Notes: generated by a model from the sequence alone, not told the origin. Positions 6,739-16,114 are shown, numbered from the stretch's first letter. The stretch: DNA of 64,000 bases from Streptomyces sp. NBC_01217 (GCF_035994185.1 NZ_CP108538.1:8826694-8890693); one strand, 5' to 3'. Numbers and translations are program-made.

Positions 6739-9195
6739 TCACCCCTCGGGGTGGCTGAGCTCCACGTCGACGTCCTTGGCGGTCTCGTCGTCGACCGTGA
6801 TCGTGGTCGCGACCGGCGGGAAGCCGCTGGCTATGAGCGCGTACTCGCCCGCGTCCAGGTCGCCGAAGGCGTACACGCCGTCGCCGCCGGTCGTGGCGGT
6901 GGCCACGACGTTGCCGGCGCCGTCCACGAGGGTGACGCGCGCCTCGGGCAGCGGCAGCCGGGTCGCGCCGCCGAGGACGGTGCCCTGGACGCGGCCGCCG
7001 AGCCGCAGTGCGACGTCGACGCGGGTCGGGCCGGTGCCGGCGACCTCGACGGGCAGGGCGGCCGGCCGGAAGCCGGTGGCGTTGACCGCGAGGGTGAAGT
7101 CGCCGGCCGGGAGCTCGGCGAAGCCGAAGCCGCCGTCCTGCCCGGTGCCTCCGCTGGCCAGCACTTCGCCGCGGATGTCGGTGACGGCGACCACGGCGCC
7201 GTGGACGGGTATGCCGTCGGCCTCGGAGGTCACGGTGCCGGTGAGGCCGCTGGTGCCGGCCAGGATCACGTTGTGGGGGACCGGTTCCTCGCCGACCACG
7301 ACTGTGGAGGCCTGCGGCTGGTGGCCGTCGGCCGCCGCGATCAGGACGTACGAGCCGGCGCCGGGCGCGGTGAGCGTGTAGCCGCCGTCGGGGCGGGTGG
7401 CGGCCCGGCCGAGCTGCTTGCCGGTGAGGGAGAGCAGGGTGAGCGTGGCGTGTGCGACGCCGGCGCCCTCGGAGTTGCGGACCTGGCCCTGGATGATCCC
7501 CCCCTCCGCCGCCGCGTGTTCGGGCGCGGCAGAGACCACGGCCGTGTCCGCCAAGGCTGCGGCGCCGTGCGGTACTGCCTGCGGGGCCGTCCGCTCCTCG
7601 GACTCGGAGCCAGCCGTCGTCTGCTGCAAGCCGCTCGCGGTCCTCAGCGGCACCTCCTTGATGAACAGCACCAGCAGCAGCGCCAGAAGAGACAGGGGGG
7701 CCGCCACCAGGAACACATCGCCGGCGCCGTGGCCGAATGCGCTCTGCACGACCGTCCGGATCGGCGCCGGCAATGTCGCGAGGTCCGGGATACTGCCGTC
7801 GGGCGAGCCGGTGGAGTCCACGCCCAGCGCGGACAGGCCGTCCGTGGTGTAGCGGGTGACCCGGTTCGAGAGCACGGCGCCCAGCGCGGAGACGCCGACC
7901 GCGCCGCCGAGGGTGCGGAAGAAGGTGACCATGGAGCTTGCCGCGCCGAGGTCGGCTGGCTGTACCTGGTTCTGCACGGCCAGGACCAGGTTCTGCATCA
8001 TCATGCCGACGCCCAGGCCAAACAGAGCCATGTACAGCCCGGTCTGCCAGAGCGGAGTGTCATACCGCAGGCTGCCGAGGAGAGCGCTGCCGGCGGTGAG
8101 CAGAACAGCGCCGGAGACCAGGATTGCCTTCCAGCGGCCGGTGCGGGTGATGATCAGACCGGAGGCGGTGGAGGAGGCCGACAGACCTGCGATCAGCGGA
8201 ATGGTGCAGATACCGGCCATGGTCGGCGTCTTGTCGCGCGCAAGCTGGAAGTACTGGCTCAGGAAGATCGTGCCGCCGAACATCGCCACACCCACGAACA
8301 GCGAAGCGCCCGAGGTCAGGCTGATCGTCTTGTTGCGGAACAACCGCAGCGGCATGATCGGCTCGCGCGCGCGGGACTCGACCAGCACGAAGATCAGGCC
8401 CAGCAGCACCGCGCCGCCGGTCATGACCCAGGTCTGCCAGGAAATCCACTCGTACTTGTCGCCGACGAAGGTGACCCAGGTCAGCAGCAGACTGACGGCT
8501 GCGGTGATGAAGCCGGCGCCCGCCCAGTCGACCTTGGCCTGACGCTTGACGACCGGCAGGTGCAGGGTCTTCTGCAGCACGATCAGCGCGATGATCGCGA
8601 TGGGCACGCCGACGTAGAAGCACCAGCGCCAGCCGAGCCAGCCGGTGTCGACGATGACACCGCCGAGCAGCGGGCCGCCGACGGTGCCGACCGCGAAGGC
8701 CGCACCGAGGTAGCCGCTGTACCGGCCGCGCTCCCGCGGCGAGATCATCGCGGCCATGATGACCTGGGTCAGCGCGACCAGACCGCCGACACCGACACCC
8801 TGGACAACACGGCAGCCGATCAGCATCCCGGCGTTCTGTGACACGCCCGCGACCAGCGAACCGACCACATAGATCACCAGCGCCAGCTGGACCAGCAGCT
8901 TCTTGCTGAACAGGTCGGACAGCTTGCCCCACAGCGGAGTGGTGGCGGTGGTGGCGAGCAGGGATGCGGTGACGACCCACGTGTAGGCGCTCTGACCACC
9001 GTGCAGATCGGAGATGATCCTGGGCAGCGCGTTGGAAACGATCGTGGACGACAGGATCGCTACGAACAGGCCGAGGATCAACCCGGTGAGAGCTCTCATG
9101 ATCTCACTGTGCGACATCGAACTTGAACGACCTGGGGGGGTGCTGGTGCGAGCATGCGACCTGTGCAGACGCGCCGGTGATGTCGTTGTTGCCAT
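6739..9195 (-). CDS. DHA2-type MFS drug exporter fused to three carboxypeptidase-regulatory-like domains
   Basis: The protein is 818 aa from the ATG at 9195, preceded by AAGGAAGACG. Residues 25-560 form a 14-helix MFS exporter of the EmrB/QacA type: LSSTIVSNALPRI (motif D1 region), PLWGKLSDLFSKK (motif A), GCRVVQGVGVGGL (motif B) and GPLLGGVIVDTGW (motif C, antiporter). After the last helix and a linker, residues about 590-818 hold three tandem beta-sandwich repeats of 80 aa, each with a G-x-V/TLxx start and a GDGVYAFGDLDAGEY-like turn. Those repeats probably lie at the membrane face and may bind partners or cell wall. A proton-driven export role follows from the MFS motifs; the substrate is unknown. 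A remnant of a similar small domain protein follows downstream. Confidence 0.85.
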   Translation of the reverse strand: MATTTSPARLHRSHARTSTPPGRSSSMSHSEIMRALTGLILGLFVAILSSTIVSNALPRIISDLHGGQSAYTWVVTASLLATTATTPLWGKLSDLFSKKLLVQLALVIYVVGSLVAGVSQNAGMLIGCRVVQGVGVGGLVALTQVIMAAMISPRERGRYSGYLGAAFAVGTVGGPLLGGVIVDTGWLGWRWCFYVGVPIAIIALIVLQKTLHLPVVKRQAKVDWAGAGFITAAVSLLLTWVTFVGDKYEWISWQTWVMTGGAVLLGLIFVLVESRAREPIMPLRLFRNKTISLTSGASLFVGVAMFGGTIFLSQYFQLARDKTPTMAGICTIPLIAGLSASSTASGLIITRTGRWKAILVSGAVLLTAGSALLGSLRYDTPLWQTGLYMALFGLGVGMMMQNLVLAVQNQVQPADLGAASSMVTFFRTLGGAVGVSALGAVLSNRVTRYTTDGLSALGVDSTGSPDGSIPDLATLPAPIRTVVQSAFGHGAGDVFLVAAPLSLLALLLVLFIKEVPLRTASGLQQTTAGSESEERTAPQAVPHGAAALADTAVVSAAPEHAAAEGGIIQGQVRNSEGAGVAHATLTLLSLTGKQLGRAATRPDGGYTLTAPGAGSYVLIAAADGHQPQASTVVVGEEPVPHNVILAGTSGLTGTVTSEADGIPVHGAVVAVTDIRGEVLASGGTGQDGGFGFAELPAGDFTLAVNATGFRPAALPVEVAGTGPTRVDVALRLGGRVQGTVLGGATRLPLPEARVTLVDGAGNVVATATTGGDGVYAFGDLDAGEYALIASGFPPVATTITVDDETAKDVDVELSHPEG

Positions 9196-9637
9196 CGTCT
9201 TCCTTCTTGTGGATTCCTCAGATGTCAGGGCAATCTGCCCAGGTCCGGGTCGGGCGGCTACTGGCAACAGGCGTCGCGATGTCGTAAGACCCGTGGGCGA
9301 GGATCGCGCTGCAGCTCAGGAGACCGACCCGGCGGTAACCTCCCAGCGAGTGACAGCCGTCGTGGCCGCCGCCGCATGTCTTGCAACCGGCCGGTCGGCC
9401 GCACAGGGCCGACGCGCAGTTGGAGACCGAAGCGCCTACGTTGGTGGGCTCAACCAGCACATGGCTGGAGCATGACCGGAACCGGCCGTCTGACTCCGGG
9501 TGCAGCTCCTGTGATGCCCAAGAAGCGCCGATTCCTCCCACCCTTGCCACAGCGTACGTCTCATTGATTTCTGTGAGCAAACAATTGCGGGTAAAGAGTT
9601 CTAAACGTGGTAGCCCGTCTCTGGAAAAGCGGGTGCA

Positions 9638-9680
9638 TTTGGCTCTCGTTCACACGCAGTGAGCCCGAAGGAGAGCCAAA
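9638..9680. repeat. Inverted repeat TTTGGCTCTC ... GAGAGCCAAA
   Basis: The arms are 9638-9647 and 9671-9680, a perfect 10-bp pair around a 23-nt loop, just before the longer 27-bp inverted repeat. It could be part of the same bidirectional terminator or of a mobile-element end. Confidence 0.6.
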
Positions 9681-9692
9681 CTCCATTTGGGT

Positions 9693-9754
9693 CTTGGGCG
9701 GGGGCAGCGAAGTTGAGTGACCCAGGCCACTCAACTTCGCTGCCCCCGCCCAAG
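9693..9754. repeat. Perfect 27-bp inverted repeat with 8-nt loop
   Basis: Arm 1 is 9693-9719 (starts CTTGGGCGGGGGC), the loop is 9720-9727 (ACCCAGGC) and arm 2 is 9728-9754. All 27 positions pair. It is far longer than a usual terminator stem and has no T tract. It could be a strong rho-independent-like bidirectional terminator, which often lack U tracts in streptomycetes, or a relic of a mobile element. Confidence 0.8.
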
Positions 9755-10169
9755 GTTCATTGTCACTGGGCATCTGGACAGTGCACGTCATCCGTTGCCT
9801 GAGTAGCTGCCGGATCCTGTGGATCGTCGAGGGGCCTCGGCGGTCGCTGAGCCACCGCGACTGCTGTCGTGCGCCGTTGGGCCTGGAGCAACCGCCCACC
9901 AGTCTCGTCCGTGGCGATGCAGCCGAGGTTGGGCTCCGAAGGAGCCGGTGACGGTGCCGATCAGGAGATCAGCGCGTCGCACCCCGCGAGCGCATCTGCG
10001 TCACTTTGGGTATGGGACTTGTCCATTGGAGATGGCCGAAGACACGACGATCGCTTGACAGCTGGCCGCCGGCGCCCCTGCTCTTGAGGCGCACTGCCAT
10101 GGTTCCGATGAACGTGGTGCGGCTAACGGGGCCTGCGCAACGAAGGGATCCGCCAGTTGGTGAGCGAGC

Positions 10170-11138
10170 TCACGCTTGGGGGCGGTTCCCTGAAGGGGTG
10201 CGTGCGAGCATGGCGTCGGTCAGGAGTCCTGCACGCTCGGCGTTGCCGCCGTAGACAGCGGCTCGATCCGGTGCGTTCAGACCGCTGGTCTCGATGTCGG
10301 ACACCGCGCGCTGCAGGGAGCCGCGGTAGGGATAGTCGGAGCCGAGCAGAATGTGCTGCGCTGACATCGTCGCCTCCGCGCAGCTCAGTGCGGGCTGGTG
10401 GTAGGAGCAACTGTCCACAAGGCAGCGGTTGCGCAGGTATTCCAGGCAGTCGTACTGTGCGGCGCCGGTGCCGCTCTGATCGATGAGGCGCTGAGCGAGG
10501 TAGGGAAGTACCCCTCCCAAGTGGGGGATGATCAGCGTCAGTTCGGGTACGCGGTCGAGCATTCCGGACAGCATCAGCTGCGCCGCCGTCACGGATTCCT
10601 GGACAGGCGAGGCGATGCTGCCGAACAGCGTGAACGCCTCGAACGAGGGGTGTGCGGTGAAGTCGTCCATGACCGGGTGCAGCATAAAGGGGAGGTTGTG
10701 CTGGGCCATCGCCTGGTAGACCGGCTCGAGGCGAGGCTCGTACAGACTCCAAGGGCGCGTCACGGTGAAGCCGATGACGCCCTTGACCAGAGGGTGTCCT
10801 GCTACACGCTCGAGTTCCTCCAGGCTGCCCTCGGTGTCACCGAAAGGAAGTGCGACAAGCGCAGCGAACCGGTCTGAGTGCCGTTCCGCTGCGGCCAGCA
10901 GTTCGTCGTTGCAGCGTCGGGCCAGGGCGAGGTAGCCGGCCCGATCGTCCCCCGGCGAGAGTCGGCACGGGTGCGGGATGGACGGCAGGGCGGCATCGAT
11001 CCCGCTCGCGTCCATCTCGGGCAGCCTGCTGTCGAGCTCGACGCAGGGTTCGGTCAACACCTTGAGGCCGGGGGATTCTTTGGCGACAGCCTCGGTAAGG
11101 GCGGGCGGGGAGTAGTGCTGATGTACGTCGATGATCAT
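10170..11138 (-). CDS. Amidohydrolase family 2 (ACMSD-like TIM barrel) metal hydrolase
   Basis: The protein is 322 aa. The ATG at 11138 is preceded by AAAGGACCAGC; the longer frame upstream is arginine-rich and unlikely. The N-terminus MIIDVHQHYSPP has the HxH metal pair. Later come LPFMLHPVMDDF with another His, LIIPHLGGVLPYL (metal His of the family) and HILLGSDYPYRGS (catalytic Asp). These define the amidohydrolase-2 family, whose members decarboxylate or hydrolyse aromatic and ring-cleavage products. It lies 37 bp after the molybdenum hydroxylase genes on the same strand. A pathway in which a heterocycle is hydroxylated and then decarboxylated or hydrolysed is my inference. Confidence 0.85.
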   Translation of the reverse strand: MIIDVHQHYSPPALTEAVAKESPGLKVLTEPCVELDSRLPEMDASGIDAALPSIPHPCRLSPGDDRAGYLALARRCNDELLAAAERHSDRFAALVALPFGDTEGSLEELERVAGHPLVKGVIGFTVTRPWSLYEPRLEPVYQAMAQHNLPFMLHPVMDDFTAHPSFEAFTLFGSIASPVQESVTAAQLMLSGMLDRVPELTLIIPHLGGVLPYLAQRLIDQSGTGAAQYDCLEYLRNRCLVDSCSYHQPALSCAEATMSAQHILLGSDYPYRGSLQRAVSDIETSGLNAPDRAAVYGGNAERAGLLTDAMLARTPSGNRPQA

Positions 11139-11175
11139 GCTGGTCCTTTCTCGGAGCTGCCCCGGAAGCGGCCGC

Positions 11176-13320
11176 TCAGTCGGGCATCGCGGCGACGATC
11201 TGCTCCTCGGTGAGCGGCAGCGAACGCACGCGCACGCCGAGGGCGTCGTAGAGGGCGTTGGCGATGGCCGCGGCCGTCGGACCCTGCGCCGTCTCGCCGA
11301 CACCGAGGGGCGGATTTCCGTCGCCAGGCATCAGTTCGACATCGACCGAGGGGACCTCGGAGAAGCGCAGGATCGGATAGCTCTCCCAGTCCTCGCTGGT
11401 GACCGTCATCCGGTCGAAGCGCATGCGTTCCTTCAGCGTCCAGCTGGTGGCCTGAATGGCGCCGCCCTCGATCTGGTTCCGCGCGCCGTCCGGGCTGATG
11501 ACCAGCCCCGCGTCCACGGCCAGGGTCAGCCGCCGTACCCGGACCTCGCTCACCGCCTCCACCTCGGCGACCACCGCGCAGTATGCGGAGGTGTTCTTGT
11601 AGCGGGCGTAGGCGATGCCGTGCCCCAGGGATTCCGACGGCCGCCAGCTGTCCCATGCCGCACGCCGTGCGACGGTCTCGATGAGGGCACGCGCCCGGGG
11701 GTCGGTCAGGTGCGCGAGACGGAACTCCACCGGATCCCGTCCTGCCTCCAAGGCGAGTTCGTCCATGAACGACTCAGCCGCGAACACGTTGACGAAGGCG
11801 CCGAGCGACCGCAATGAGGAGGTTCGCAGCGGGCTGGGCAGGACCCGGTGGTTGACCGCCTTGCGGTACCCGAAGTCGTAACCGGGGACTGAGTTGCGCC
11901 CGGCTGCGCCGCCATGGGTGAGGGGCGCCTCCGGCCCCGACTCGATTTCCTTGCCACCTTCGCGGTGGCTCGCGGCCAGCAATCCGATCGAAGGCGTCAT
12001 CCCGGGCCGGGTGATGTGACTGTTGCCCCAGATCTCCTGCTCCCAGGCCAGTACCTCTCCGCCGGTGCCGACGTCGGCGGCGACCCTCACCACTGCTGCC
12101 GGCCCGAAGGGGGACCAGCCCAGTTCGTCGGCGCGCGACCACACGACCTGTACGGGGCGGCCCGGAACTGCAAGGGCGAGCAGGGCCGCGTCCATGGCGC
12201 TGTCGTCCGCACCGTTGTGGCCGTAGCAGCCCGGTCCCTCGACGTGGGAAACGGTGATCTGCTTCTCGCTCATGTCGAGTGCCCGGGCCAGCTCCTGACG
12301 CAGGATGTAGACACCCTGACTGTGTGTCCAGACAGCGAGCCGGGCCTCGCCGTCCTCAGTGGTGAGGAGCGCGGTTGCGCTGGAAGGCCCCATTGACGCG
12401 TGTGCGATGTACGGGCGGTGGTATGTGGCTTCGTGGGACCGGGTCACCGCGGACGCGGCGGGGCGCTCGCCCTGGTCGGCGAGCAGAGTGGTCTCACGGG
12501 GGGCGGTGGTGAGGAACGTCGGCAGGTCGTCCTCGTCCGGGAGCGTCGGCGACTGCTGCCACACCGCGTCCTTGCGCAGGAGCTCCACAGCTCGCAGGGC
12601 CACTTCCTCCCGATCCGCGATCACCGCAAGGAAATTCCCGTCGCGCACGGTCGTCACGACCCCGGGCACGGCCAGGGTCGGCTCGGTGTCCACGGTATCC
12701 AGCGTGGCGCCCCGTGACGGCGGCCGCACGATCCGGCCGAACAGGAGCCCCGGGAGCACGAGGTCGTGTGCGAACCGGGGCCTGCCGGCCAGTTTGTCCG
12801 GCAGGTCGACGCGGGGCGCGTTGGTGCCCACCACCCGGTAGGCCGACTCGGACTTCGGTGCGACCGTCGCGGTAGCGGGCCGGTCGAGCAGTGCGTCGTC
12901 AGCCAGCTGCCAGTAGGTCGTGGTCCGCCCGTCAGTCGCGGTGATGCGCCCGTCGTCGACGGTCAGCTGCGTGGCATCGCACTGGAGGAGGGCCGCGGCG
13001 CGGTCCAGGTAGACCGCCCGGGCCTCCGCGCACGCGAACTGCAGCGCGGCACCGGAGTGCTGAATGGAAAGGCTGCCCGCCGTGAGCCCCTCGTTGGGGC
13101 TGACGCCGGTGGCGGCCGCCGTCATCCGCACCCGGGACACGTCCACGTCCAATTCTTCGGCGGCGATCTGCGCGAGGGCGGTGAGCACTCCCTGGCCGAT
13201 CTCCACCTTGCCGGATCGGACCTCCACCTGGCCCTCCGGAAGGATGCGCAGCCAGCTGGACAACCAGGGGTTCGCTGCCAGGGACGGGGGCATCGCGGGT
13301 GTCGCCGGCGTTGTGGTCAT
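11176..13320 (-). CDS. Molybdenum hydroxylase large subunit (IorB/xanthine dehydrogenase family)
   Basis: The protein is 714 aa from the ATG at 13320, which overlaps the TGA of the upstream 2Fe-2S gene by 4 bp (ATGA), indicating translational coupling. Motifs of the molybdopterin-binding aldehyde oxidase family are present: SGKVEIGQGVLTALAQIAAE, LTAGSLSIQHSG, VEGPGCYGHNGADDSAMDAA and, near the C-terminus, GGAIQATSWTLKE and GVGETAQGPTAAAIANAL, where the Glu of GVGE is the usual catalytic base. The arrangement fits isoquinoline 1-oxidoreductase-like enzymes, which hydroxylate N-heterocycles with water as the oxygen source. No FAD subunit is present, again as in Ior-type enzymes. The substrate is unproved. 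Confidence 0.85.
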   Translation of the reverse strand: MTTTPATPAMPPSLAANPWLSSWLRILPEGQVEVRSGKVEIGQGVLTALAQIAAEELDVDVSRVRMTAAATGVSPNEGLTAGSLSIQHSGAALQFACAEARAVYLDRAAALLQCDATQLTVDDGRITATDGRTTTYWQLADDALLDRPATATVAPKSESAYRVVGTNAPRVDLPDKLAGRPRFAHDLVLPGLLFGRIVRPPSRGATLDTVDTEPTLAVPGVVTTVRDGNFLAVIADREEVALRAVELLRKDAVWQQSPTLPDEDDLPTFLTTAPRETTLLADQGERPAASAVTRSHEATYHRPYIAHASMGPSSATALLTTEDGEARLAVWTHSQGVYILRQELARALDMSEKQITVSHVEGPGCYGHNGADDSAMDAALLALAVPGRPVQVVWSRADELGWSPFGPAAVVRVAADVGTGGEVLAWEQEIWGNSHITRPGMTPSIGLLAASHREGGKEIESGPEAPLTHGGAAGRNSVPGYDFGYRKAVNHRVLPSPLRTSSLRSLGAFVNVFAAESFMDELALEAGRDPVEFRLAHLTDPRARALIETVARRAAWDSWRPSESLGHGIAYARYKNTSAYCAVVAEVEAVSEVRVRRLTLAVDAGLVISPDGARNQIEGGAIQATSWTLKERMRFDRMTVTSEDWESYPILRFSEVPSVDVELMPGDGNPPLGVGETAQGPTAAAIANALYDALGVRVRSLPLTEEQIVAAMPD

Positions 13321-13817
13321 CGGCCGGCCTCCGCTCGCATCTCGGCGGCGGCGATGAGGACCGCTCCCACCAACCGGTTGTGAGCGCCGCACCGGCACAG
13401 GTTGCGGTCCAGGGCCTCGCGCACCTCGTCCTCCGACGGATTGTCGTTCTCTTCCAACAGAGCGGCCGCTGCCATCACCACGCCGGAGACGCAATACCCG
13501 CATTGCGCCGCCTGTGTCTCCGCGATCGCCCGGGTGACCGGGTGGGACTCGCCAGCGGTACCCAGGCCCTCGATCGTGGTCACCTCTTTGCCGTTGAGCG
13601 ACCACACCGGGGTGTCGCATGAGAAGGTCGGATGACCGTCGACGAGGACGAAGCAGGCACCGCAGAGACCAAGCCCACACCCGAAGCGGGTGCCCTTGAG
13701 GCCCAGATGATTGCGGAGCGCGTAGAGCAGCGGTGTCTCCTCCTCGGTACGCACCTCCCGCTCCTGCCCATTCACCCGAAGGGCGATGGGGACAGGGCCG
13801 CCAGCGTTCTGATCCAT
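13317..13817 (-). CDS. 2Fe-2S subunit of molybdenum hydroxylase (IorA-like)
   Basis: The 166-aa start is the ATG at 13817, with GTGAGG nine bases upstream; the longer frame to 13964 crosses the likely promoter. The plant-type ferredoxin cluster is FGCGLGLCGACFVLVDG and the second cluster lies in AAQCGYCVSGV and LCRCGAHNRLVG. This two-cluster layout is that of small subunits of xanthine dehydrogenase and IorA enzymes, passing electrons from the molybdenum site. It overlaps the large subunit by 4 bp and is the first gene of a three-gene operon ending with the amidohydrolase. Upstream, 13860-13871 (CTGTACGTACAG) and 13985-14002 are operator candidates. Confidence 0.9.
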   Translation of the reverse strand: MDQNAGGPVPIALRVNGQEREVRTEEETPLLYALRNHLGLKGTRFGCGLGLCGACFVLVDGHPTFSCDTPVWSLNGKEVTTIEGLGTAGESHPVTRAIAETQAAQCGYCVSGVVMAAAALLEENDNPSEDEVREALDRNLCRCGAHNRLVGAVLIAAAEMRAEAGR

Positions 13818-13859
13818 CACGGCCGCCTCACTTTCTTTCCCTTGCGCGCAGATCCCGCT

Positions 13860-13871
13860 CTGTACGTACAG
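13860..13871. promoter_or_regulatory. Perfect 12-bp palindrome CTGTACGTACAG
   Basis: It lies 43 bp upstream of the start of the 2Fe-2S subunit gene, near where a transcription start or operator would fall, with partly matching flanks (CCGCT/CGGGG). It is a candidate binding site for the divergent TetR regulator. Confidence 0.4.
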
Positions 13872-13984
13872 CGGGGCCCGTCCGGCCCGGTACAACCGGA
13901 CCCGGTAAGTGCTACCGCCGTACCGCGAGGTACTGCGACAGCCCGTTAAGTCGAGACCGAACACCCAGTAAAATTAAGGCACCA

Positions 13985-14002
13985 CCTCGACTTTAGTCGA
14001 GG
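13985..14002. promoter_or_regulatory. Inverted repeat CCTCGACTTTAGTCGAGG
   Basis: It consists of perfect 8-bp arms around TT. A half site AAGTCGAGA occurs at about 13947-13955. It lies between the hydroxylase operon and the tetR gene, the expected place for a TetR operator. The rest of 13872-14467 has no supportable gene. Confidence 0.5.
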
Positions 14003-14467
14003 AAATCCTCCGCTTGCAAGTTCTGTCCGCGATGCCGAGAGCCGCCCGCTCGACTGCAGGCTTGCCGGTCGCCGGTGGAGGTCGCGGAGCGTTCAACCGA
14101 GCCTGGAGTCTCCCGGCGGGTTCCGCGACCGAGGCGGCGTCGTGGATCTCGGGAGCCCGCGTGGTGGACCGCCACGCTGGACGCGGTCCGGCTGGACCCG
14201 CGGATGACACCACTGCTCCACTGTGCGACGTGCAGCGGTTCCAGGAATTCGCACCGTCGGAGGAGCAACTACGGCGCCCCACGGACAGCAGCCGCGAACG
14301 AGGGGTGCACGCGGCAGACCCGTCGGCACTGTGCAGTTGGGCGTTGGTGTCCCGCAGCCGGCTTCTGGTGCGGCCCGGTGGGCATGGCCGCCGGGGAGGT
14401 GGGGGCAGCCCCTGAGCGAGAGGCTACACTCGTCGTCCGCCCGGTCAGGCTACAGACGGAGACTTAA

Positions 14468-15100
14468 GTGAGTGATGTGTCTCGCAGCGACTCTGCATTC
14501 AGGGTGTCGCGGCCGCATCGTGCGGATGCTCTGCGGAATTTCGATGCCCTTTTGGCTGCTGCGAGAGAATCTTTGGCGGAGGGTGGTCCGACAGTCCCTC
14601 TAGAGGATATCGCTCAGCGGGCAGGAGTGGCGATCGGAACGCTGTACCGGAACTTCCCCACGCGTCAGCACCTCTACCACGCCGTCTTTGCAGAGGAAGT
14701 CGAGCGGCTCTGCGAGTTCGCGGCTCAGGTGGCCGATCTCCCGGCCTGGCCGGCGTTTGAGGCATGGAGTCGCCGTTTCATCGGATACGACGCAACCAAA
14801 CAGGCCATACAGGGGACGCTGGATCGCAATTCGGAAATTTTCAGGGCTGGACGAGAAGCTCTGCGAGCCGCTGGGGAACCGCTTTTCCGCAGGGCGCAGG
14901 AGGCAGGGGCCATCCGTCCGGATGCCCGGTTGGAAGATGCCATTCGCCTTGTTGTCAGCGTGGCGGCGGGATCGTTCGCGGATGACGCGCAACGCGAGCG
15001 CGTGCTCTGCCTGGCGTTCGACGGCATCCGGGGAGCGGGGCGAGACGCGGACGGCCCGGAAGACGCTCTGGGATCGCCATCCGGGGCGAACGCGAGGTGA
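14468..15100 (+). CDS. TetR/AcrR-family transcriptional regulator
   Basis: The protein is 210 aa from a GTG at 14468, preceded by GGAGACTTAA. Residues 20-75 form the TetR DNA-binding domain: LRNFDALLAAARESLAEGG, PLEDIAQRAGVAIGTLYRNF, PTRQHLYHAVF. The C-terminal helical domain (residues 85-185) is the ligand and dimer domain, including FRRAQEAGAIRPD typical of one large actinobacterial subgroup. It is divergent from the molybdenum hydroxylase-amidohydrolase operon, with palindromes in between, so repression of that operon and of itself is the simplest reading. Confidence 0.85.
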   Translation: MSDVSRSDSAFRVSRPHRADALRNFDALLAAARESLAEGGPTVPLEDIAQRAGVAIGTLYRNFPTRQHLYHAVFAEEVERLCEFAAQVADLPAWPAFEAWSRRFIGYDATKQAIQGTLDRNSEIFRAGREALRAAGEPLFRRAQEAGAIRPDARLEDAIRLVVSVAAGSFADDAQRERVLCLAFDGIRGAGRDADGPEDALGSPSGANAR

Positions 15101-15738
15101 AGGGCCACTTCAAGGTGCCGGACGTGCAGTAGCTCAGCGCGCGGGGACCTCGCCGTCATGTCGCAGTATCGGGATGAGTGAACGCGGCCCGTGTCCGAGC
15201 GACTACTGATCCGAACGTGGTTGCCAACCTGCCGCTGGGCCCGACCGGCGGCGGACGGCAGCGCACGGCGAGCGCCATACCCCACTGCCGCATCTACAGA
15301 CATGTCATGCACTCCGCCGAACCGGACGATGTCACGGCCACATGTGCCACGGCCCCGCCGTTCACGGCTCCCCCGACCGCCTTCTGCCGAGCCTGGTCGC
15401 GCAGGCGGGACGATGGCGGAGACCACGCAGCAGACACCGGGCCGCGTCCGCAGCATTCCCCGTTCGATGGTGAACACCATGTTGCACAGGTCCCTGTTCT
15501 ATAGTGGCCCTCCAGGATCCGCAGGAGATCGTGGAGCCGGGCGCGAGCCCCAGCGGGTCCATGTGCTCGAGTTCCGCCGGCGGCACGGCGTTGAGGACGT
15601 CGGACATGACGTCCTCTCCCTGCGCGTCGGGTAGGTAGTCCCGTAGCTGCCGGGTCGCCGATCAGGGCGCGGGAGACCATCGGGGCGGTGTCCGACAGAG
15701 GACGCCGTGCACAGCCCGCTCACTGCCGGGCTTCTTCC

Positions 15739-16002
15739 CTACGGCCTGGACCACCGCATTGCGGATACCGCGCCAATCGCTGCACGGCGGACACGTCGTG
15801 TCGGCCGGAGTCTGGCTGCAGGGCACTGCCTTGTTCGACAGCGCCGAGATCCGGAGGAAATGGCGAGGCTAAAGGTCGGGCGAGTAGGCGGGCAGCAGGA
15901 ACACCGCCAGCCATGCACGCGCTTGGCGATGAACTCGCGTATGGCGTGGGAGACGTGGGTGTTCAGACGGTCCCAGACCAGCACGATGGGCGTCGGCCTC
16001 AT
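15739..16002 (-). pseudogene. IS630-family transposase C-terminal remnant, frameshifted
   Basis: It reads PIVLVWDRLNTHVSHAIREF then, after a frameshift, AWLAVFLLPAYSPDL in another frame. These are the second Asp and Glu motif regions of IS630/mariner-like transposases. A larger relative lies at 39168-39915. The ISL3 tail at 16008 abuts it. The segment 15101-15738 has scattered frames but nothing I recognise. Confidence 0.65.
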
Positions 16003-16007
16003 CCAGC

Positions 16008-16114
16008 CCCATCACAACGGGCGCACCGAGGGGGTCAACACGCGAACCAAGAGGATCATGCGGCAGATGCACGGCCGAGTTGGCGCTCTCCGCCAACACT
16101 TCCTCCTCCAGTGA
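16008..16114 (+). pseudogene. ISL3-family transposase C-terminal remnant
   Basis: Thirty-five codons ending at a stop read HHNGRTEGVNTRTKRIMRQ and continue with MHGRVGALRQHFLLQ. This is the conserved ISL3 tail (GRTEG-NTK-KxxxRQMYGRA). The rest of the gene is replaced by the IS630 remnant on the opposite strand. Confidence 0.65.

Larger units (their letters stand above)
9196..10169 (+). other. Intergenic region with two strong inverted repeats
   Basis: No frame here has a convincing start, codon bias and family match together. The visible structure is a 10-bp inverted repeat at 9638-9680 and a perfect 27-bp one at 9693-9754, listed separately. The segment divides the MFS gene (start 9195) from the amidohydrolase (stop 10170), both on the minus strand. 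Confidence 0.6.

Noticed and set aside
6388..8841. 817-codon plus-strand frame
   Set aside because: It is antisense to the MFS-fusion gene, which has clear transmembrane and MFS motifs and a good ribosome site.
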